Assembly (NCBI GenBank): GCA_007131625.1
Contig: SLQC01000350.1
Location: forward strand, 1 to 8,104
From: Balneolales bacterium
GTDB lineage: Bacteria; Bacteroidota; Rhodothermia; Balneolales; Natronogracilivirgulaceae
DNA: 8,104 nucleotides
Direction: 5' to 3'
Shown here piece by piece: positions 5,221 to 8,104 of the stretch. Position 1 is the stretch's first letter, and each line of letters begins with the position of its first letter. The notes under the pieces were generated by a model. The model saw only the letters and a program-made list of their open reading frames with translations, was not told where the DNA came from and ran no database searches. A program made the position numbers and the translations under genes.

Positions 5221-7470
5221 TCAATCAGCACGGGTGCTTTGTCCGGTCCAGTTCCGGAACAGGATATCGCGTTGTCCGGTGATCGTGGTATCACAGGATG
5301 TGATTTCCACCGCGTTCGAAGCGTTTTGGTGTTCATAGGCGTTGGTTATAACCGCGCTGTCTTCGCGGATGCCCTGGCGATCCCGGCATGCGCCGGATGC
5401 ATCGACGGGACCTGCAATCAACAGTTTGCGGGGCGCCAAGGCAGCGGCCAGATCCGGAAGATCATAACGGTCAAGAGTTCCGGTTACGGTGCTGATATGA
5501 AAATTGGGATCGTAATACCGGGTCATCATGATGGAACGGTACGAGATGTAGGGACGGAGCAGGGCCACCTGCTCGATAACCGGTTCAAAAGCCGCGGCAT
5601 GCAGCAGTACCGCCACCATGTCGCCCCGGGCGGCACCATATACCGATTCTGTTGTTTCCTGTTGCAGCAGCAAGCGTGTCAGCCGGACCGCATCCCCGGC
5701 CCGGATACCCGTAATGCTCCTTCCGGTCATCACGGAAGCAACCCAGACGTCAAAGGAAGTCGTATCAAAATCCAGTATTTGTGCGGTGTAATTTCTCAAT
5801 TCACCGGGTCCCATTTCGCCGGTTCCTATCAAATCTGGGGCCAGTACAGTAAACCCGTTTTTTGCAAACCAGGCCATTTCCCCGTCTTCCCCAGCTTCGG
5901 CGGCTTTCCCCGATGGGTGAAGATAAAGCAGGGCTTTGTGGTTGGGTTGATCCGGGACCATCAGCAAATAGGGGATCACATAATCACCCTCGCCCGGAAT
6001 GAAATACTTCTCGATCACATAGCCGTCACGCGGAATGCGGCCGGTGAATACCGGCTCATCGACGCTCTCCGGTTCCCTGTAGCCGGATAACTCTTTAGCG
6101 GCTTGCACGGCGGCCGGCACATGACGATCGGGGCGGGACCGGGACGATTGCAATTCGGCCAGCTGACTTCGGGCCTGTTCGCGGCTGAGCGTGAAAATGG
6201 TCTCACCGCCCAGGGAAGTGGCCAGCTGGCCGGTGGGAGTGACCCGCATCTCCTCATCGCTCAATAGTTCCACCTCCTCATCGCGGGGATTTCCCGGGAG
6301 GTTCAAATGCTTTTGGAAAAAGGCATACATGGCTTCCCGGTTTTTGGGGGTGGATGCATGGGGCCCTCCGTCCTCAACCATGTCAATATGATCCGGATAA
6401 CCCAGAGCCCGATACATGGCCGACACTTCTTCATAGGCTTCCCGGGCGCCCTGGATACTGAAAAAATCCTCGGTTGTAGTGATTATTAATGTGGGTTTGG
6501 GTGCCCGTGCGATCAGGTAGTCGACTTTGTCTATTCCCCGCAAGATGACATGATACAGATTTTGTTCAGCATCCTGAGGACCGATCGTTTGCAGGATTCT
6601 TCTGTAACTTGTAATCCAGCATTCCGGAGCTGAGGCTGCAACCCTGTCGTCCAATGCAGCGATATAGGCGGTCTGGGTTCCTCCACCGGACCGGCCGGTC
6701 ATGCCGATCCGTTCGGGGTCTACCTCCTCACGGGTAAGCAGATAGTCGATGGCCCGGATGCCGTCCCAGGTCATGTGCATCGCCAGTGAACTTCCGGACA
6801 GATACGACTGTACATTGGAATAGCTATGTTCGAGTGTCGCTCTGCCGACGACAGATTCACCGGATTCCGGATCGTAATACTCCAGGCGCTCACCCTGGCT
6901 GACCGGGTCAAATGCAAATACGACGAATCCTTTTTTTACCAGGTTCAGAATCTTGTGCAGGTAGGTCGGACTGCGGTAACCATCGGCGGTATGGCCGCTC
7001 AGGTAGAGTATGGCCGGGGCCGGTTGTTGTACATCCCGAGGCAAAAAAAGAGATGACGTGACATAAAAACCGGGTTGTGACTCAAAAACAATATGTTCCA
7101 CCGTAATCTCATCCTTTTCGACGGTCCTCATGATCTGCGGATTCAGAGGTGTCCTTTCGGGGAAGGGTCCCAGGATATCGGCAATTGTTTGGCGGACATG
7201 ACGGCGACGCTGTTCCCAGTCGGAGCGGGTGCGCAGTTTCGATACCTCTTCACGGCGTTCTTCCAGCAACCGGAAAGCTTCGGAGGACAGATGATGATAC
7301 AAGGCGTTGTGAGTGTCACTATAGTAAATCCAGTTATTATTGGATGCATTGCCCCGGATAACATTGAGTTCGTCCTGTGCCGCGGAATCAGACCATAACA
7401 GCAGAAAAACCATCCCCATGCAAAGCGAGGCCGATAACCTCATCTGTTTCTTGTGTTTCTTCAATTTCAT
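5221..7470 (-). CDS. Secreted tandem alpha/beta-hydrolase, putative carbohydrate esterase
   Basis: This gene encodes 749 aa with a signal peptide (basic residues 1-11, hydrophobic core about 12-26, likely cleavage after SAA near 31). The first hydrolase domain (about 50-395) has YLSGHTADGY (156-165), FDPVSQGER (187-195) and the nucleophile elbow GRSGGGT (259-265, Ser261). An acidic residue at Glu334/Asp335 and His371 in GGPHAS complete a plausible triad. The second hydrolase-like domain (about 470-735) has YLHPSGKAA (516-524) and DLIGTGEMG (546-554), but its elbow reads GAARGD (612-617), without a Ser. Related two-domain proteins are annotated as acetyl xylan esterases or, in the CE19 group, as pectin methylesterases; the exact substrate cannot be read from the sequence. 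Pectate-lyase-like genes on both sides suggest deacetylation or demethylation of pectin. The ATG has only a weak AAAGA-like ribosome site. A peptidase-like role is less likely. Confidence 0.7.
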   Translation of the reverse strand: MKLKKHKKQMRLSASLCMGMVFLLLWSDSAAQDELNVIRGNASNNNWIYYSDTHNALYHHLSSEAFRLLEERREEVSKLRTRSDWEQRRRHVRQTIADILGPFPERTPLNPQIMRTVEKDEITVEHIVFESQPGFYVTSSLFLPRDVQQPAPAILYLSGHTADGYRSPTYLHKILNLVKKGFVVFAFDPVSQGERLEYYDPESGESVVGRATLEHSYSNVQSYLSGSSLAMHMTWDGIRAIDYLLTREEVDPERIGMTGRSGGGTQTAYIAALDDRVAASAPECWITSYRRILQTIGPQDAEQNLYHVILRGIDKVDYLIARAPKPTLIITTTEDFFSIQGAREAYEEVSAMYRALGYPDHIDMVEDGGPHASTPKNREAMYAFFQKHLNLPGNPRDEEVELLSDEEMRVTPTGQLATSLGGETIFTLSREQARSQLAELQSSRSRPDRHVPAAVQAAKELSGYREPESVDEPVFTGRIPRDGYVIEKYFIPGEGDYVIPYLLMVPDQPNHKALLYLHPSGKAAEAGEDGEMAWFAKNGFTVLAPDLIGTGEMGPGELRNYTAQILDFDTTSFDVWVASVMTGRSITGIRAGDAVRLTRLLLQQETTESVYGAARGDMVAVLLHAAAFEPVIEQVALLRPYISYRSIMMTRYYDPNFHISTVTGTLDRYDLPDLAAALAPRKLLIAGPVDASGACRDRQGIREDSAVITNAYEHQNASNAVEITSCDTTITGQRDILFRNWTGQSTRAD

Positions 7471-7548
7471 GATCGATCTTTATTTTAAGTTCCGGTTATA
7501 TCACAATTCATCAGACAATGATTTCACGGTTTTAAACATAATACCTGA

Positions 7549-7662
7549 ATGCTAACAGGCCTGCAGTCACGATGCAAATGGGTCTGTAAGCACAATGGTA
7601 ACGGTTCTGCAACCACTATGATCACGAACTGTAACCACGATGCTAACGGGTCTGCAGCCACG
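7549..7662. repeat. Five-unit 23-bp tandem repeat
   Basis: Five contiguous units lie at 7549-7571, 7572-7594, 7595-7617, 7618-7639 (one base short) and 7640-7662. On the plus strand they begin like ATGCTAACGGGTCTG and end like CAACCACG. The last unit overlaps the final codons and stop (7643-7645) of the partial PL2-like gene; the other four lie downstream of it, within the 172-bp gap before the esterase gene. Units differ from each other at several positions, so the array is not freshly made. The first PL2-like copy has only one such unit (3453-3475). There are no spacers, so it is not a CRISPR. Confidence 0.85.
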
Positions 7663-8104
7663 TCGTACGGAAACGATCGTCGGTTGTCCGGCCCGTATTG
7701 TAACGGGGAACCAACTCAGGAGTACCCTGAAGGGTTGCCTCAAGGGTAAGCAATGCCAGGGGTTCCAATGTATCAAAGCGAGCGTTTATATGAGCTGTTG
7801 AGGGAAGGAAGAATCCGTCATGGAAACGGTATGCGACGATATTATCACCAATCTGCTCGGCCAACGCAAGATAATCCTGATCGGGCACAGCCTGATTCAA
7901 CTCCAGTAATGCCAGCAAGACAACCGGATCGGCATTTTCGGTATCCCAATTTACATCAACGTCCATACCCGGTCTCCGCCCAAGATCACCCAGACCCTGA
8001 TGCCTGGCCATCGCCCGAGCTGTATTCCAAAGCATCTGATCCTCTGTAAGACGGTAACCCAAAACATACGAGTAGAAAAGCAATCGGTCTGCCGTACCGG
8101 CCTC
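7643..8104 (-). CDS. PL2-like pectate lyase, second copy (C-terminal part, runs off right edge)
   Basis: The frame is open from the right edge to the TAG at 7643-7645 and encodes 153 residues beginning EAGTADRLLFYSYVLGYRLT. It aligns without gaps to the C-terminus of the 550-aa lipoprotein, with about 17 changes (roughly 89% identity). Most changes lie in the last two thirds, for example WETENS to WDTENA and FFLLTSSHV to FFLPSTAHI. The 5' part is outside the window, so I cannot say whether it keeps the lipobox or the Arg base. No stop or frameshift is visible, so it is probably functional. It is the first gene of the visible cluster, 172 bp before the esterase gene, and its 3' end is repeated in the downstream array. 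Confidence 0.85.
   Translation of the reverse strand, partial: EAGTADRLLFYSYVLGYRLTEDQMLWNTARAMARHQGLGDLGRRPGMDVDVNWDTENADPVVLLALLELNQAVPDQDYLALAEQIGDNIVAYRFHDGFFLPSTAHINARFDTLEPLALLTLEATLQGTPELVPRYNTGRTTDDRFRTTWLQTR

Noticed and set aside
5128..6090. Plus-strand 320-codon open frame opposite the esterase gene
   Set aside because: It lies antisense to a well-supported 749-aa protein; its product is rich in Cys, Gly and Arg with no recognisable domain or signal, and no ribosome site precedes it.
7471..7548. Promoter or riboswitch before the esterase gene
   Set aside because: AT-rich with a TATAAC-like box, but no partner box at proper spacing, no TAnnTTTG element and no conserved RNA structure visible.
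7549..7662. CRISPR array
   Set aside because: Units are contiguous, 22-23 bp, without spacers, and derive from a gene end.
7753..8049. Plus-strand 98-codon frame opposite the second PL2-like copy
   Set aside because: The opposite strand aligns gaplessly to a known neighbouring gene with mostly conservative changes, so the plus frame is a shadow.

Overview
The window looks like an accessory, plant-cell-wall (pectin) degrading locus from a bacterium of the Bacteroidota or a neighbouring FCB lineage. The pointers are indirect: a short lipoprotein signal ending in LLSC, transposase fragments of the type common in that group, and the enzyme mix. There is no rRNA or housekeeping gene to fix the taxonomy. 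All four intact or partial enzyme genes lie on the minus strand, so they read from right to left.

Left edge (1 to about 600): a compact graveyard of mobile elements. A piece of an IS66-type transposase (minus strand, running off the left edge) abuts the last 88 codons of an IS982-type transposase (plus strand). The IS982 end in turn cuts into a fragment of a P4-type tyrosine recombinase (minus strand) that also carries an in-frame stop. A pair of 22-bp-spaced repeats resembling an IS21-type end follows. Positions 591-716 hold nothing I can identify.

Centre (717-7470): in transcription order, a secreted two-domain alpha/beta-hydrolase (putative carbohydrate esterase, 749 aa), a 550-aa lipoprotein resembling family PL2 pectate lyases, and an 830-aa secreted protein resembling exo-rhamnogalacturonan lyases (PcRGLX/YetA, family PL26). 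Right edge (7643-8104): the C-terminal 153 residues of a second, closely related PL2-like gene, followed downstream by a five-unit 23-bp tandem repeat that appears to be copied from the end of that gene.

Inferred joint role: the esterase removes acetyl or methyl groups, the PL2-like proteins act on galacturonan or its oligomers, and the PL26-like protein removes disaccharides from rhamnogalacturonan I. No SusC/SusD pair, regulator or transporter is inside the window. The points most worth a second look are the replaced metal-ligand positions in the PL2-like protein, the mosaic identity between the two PL2-like copies, the tandem repeat grown from a gene's 3' end, and the esterase's second domain, which has lost its nucleophile.
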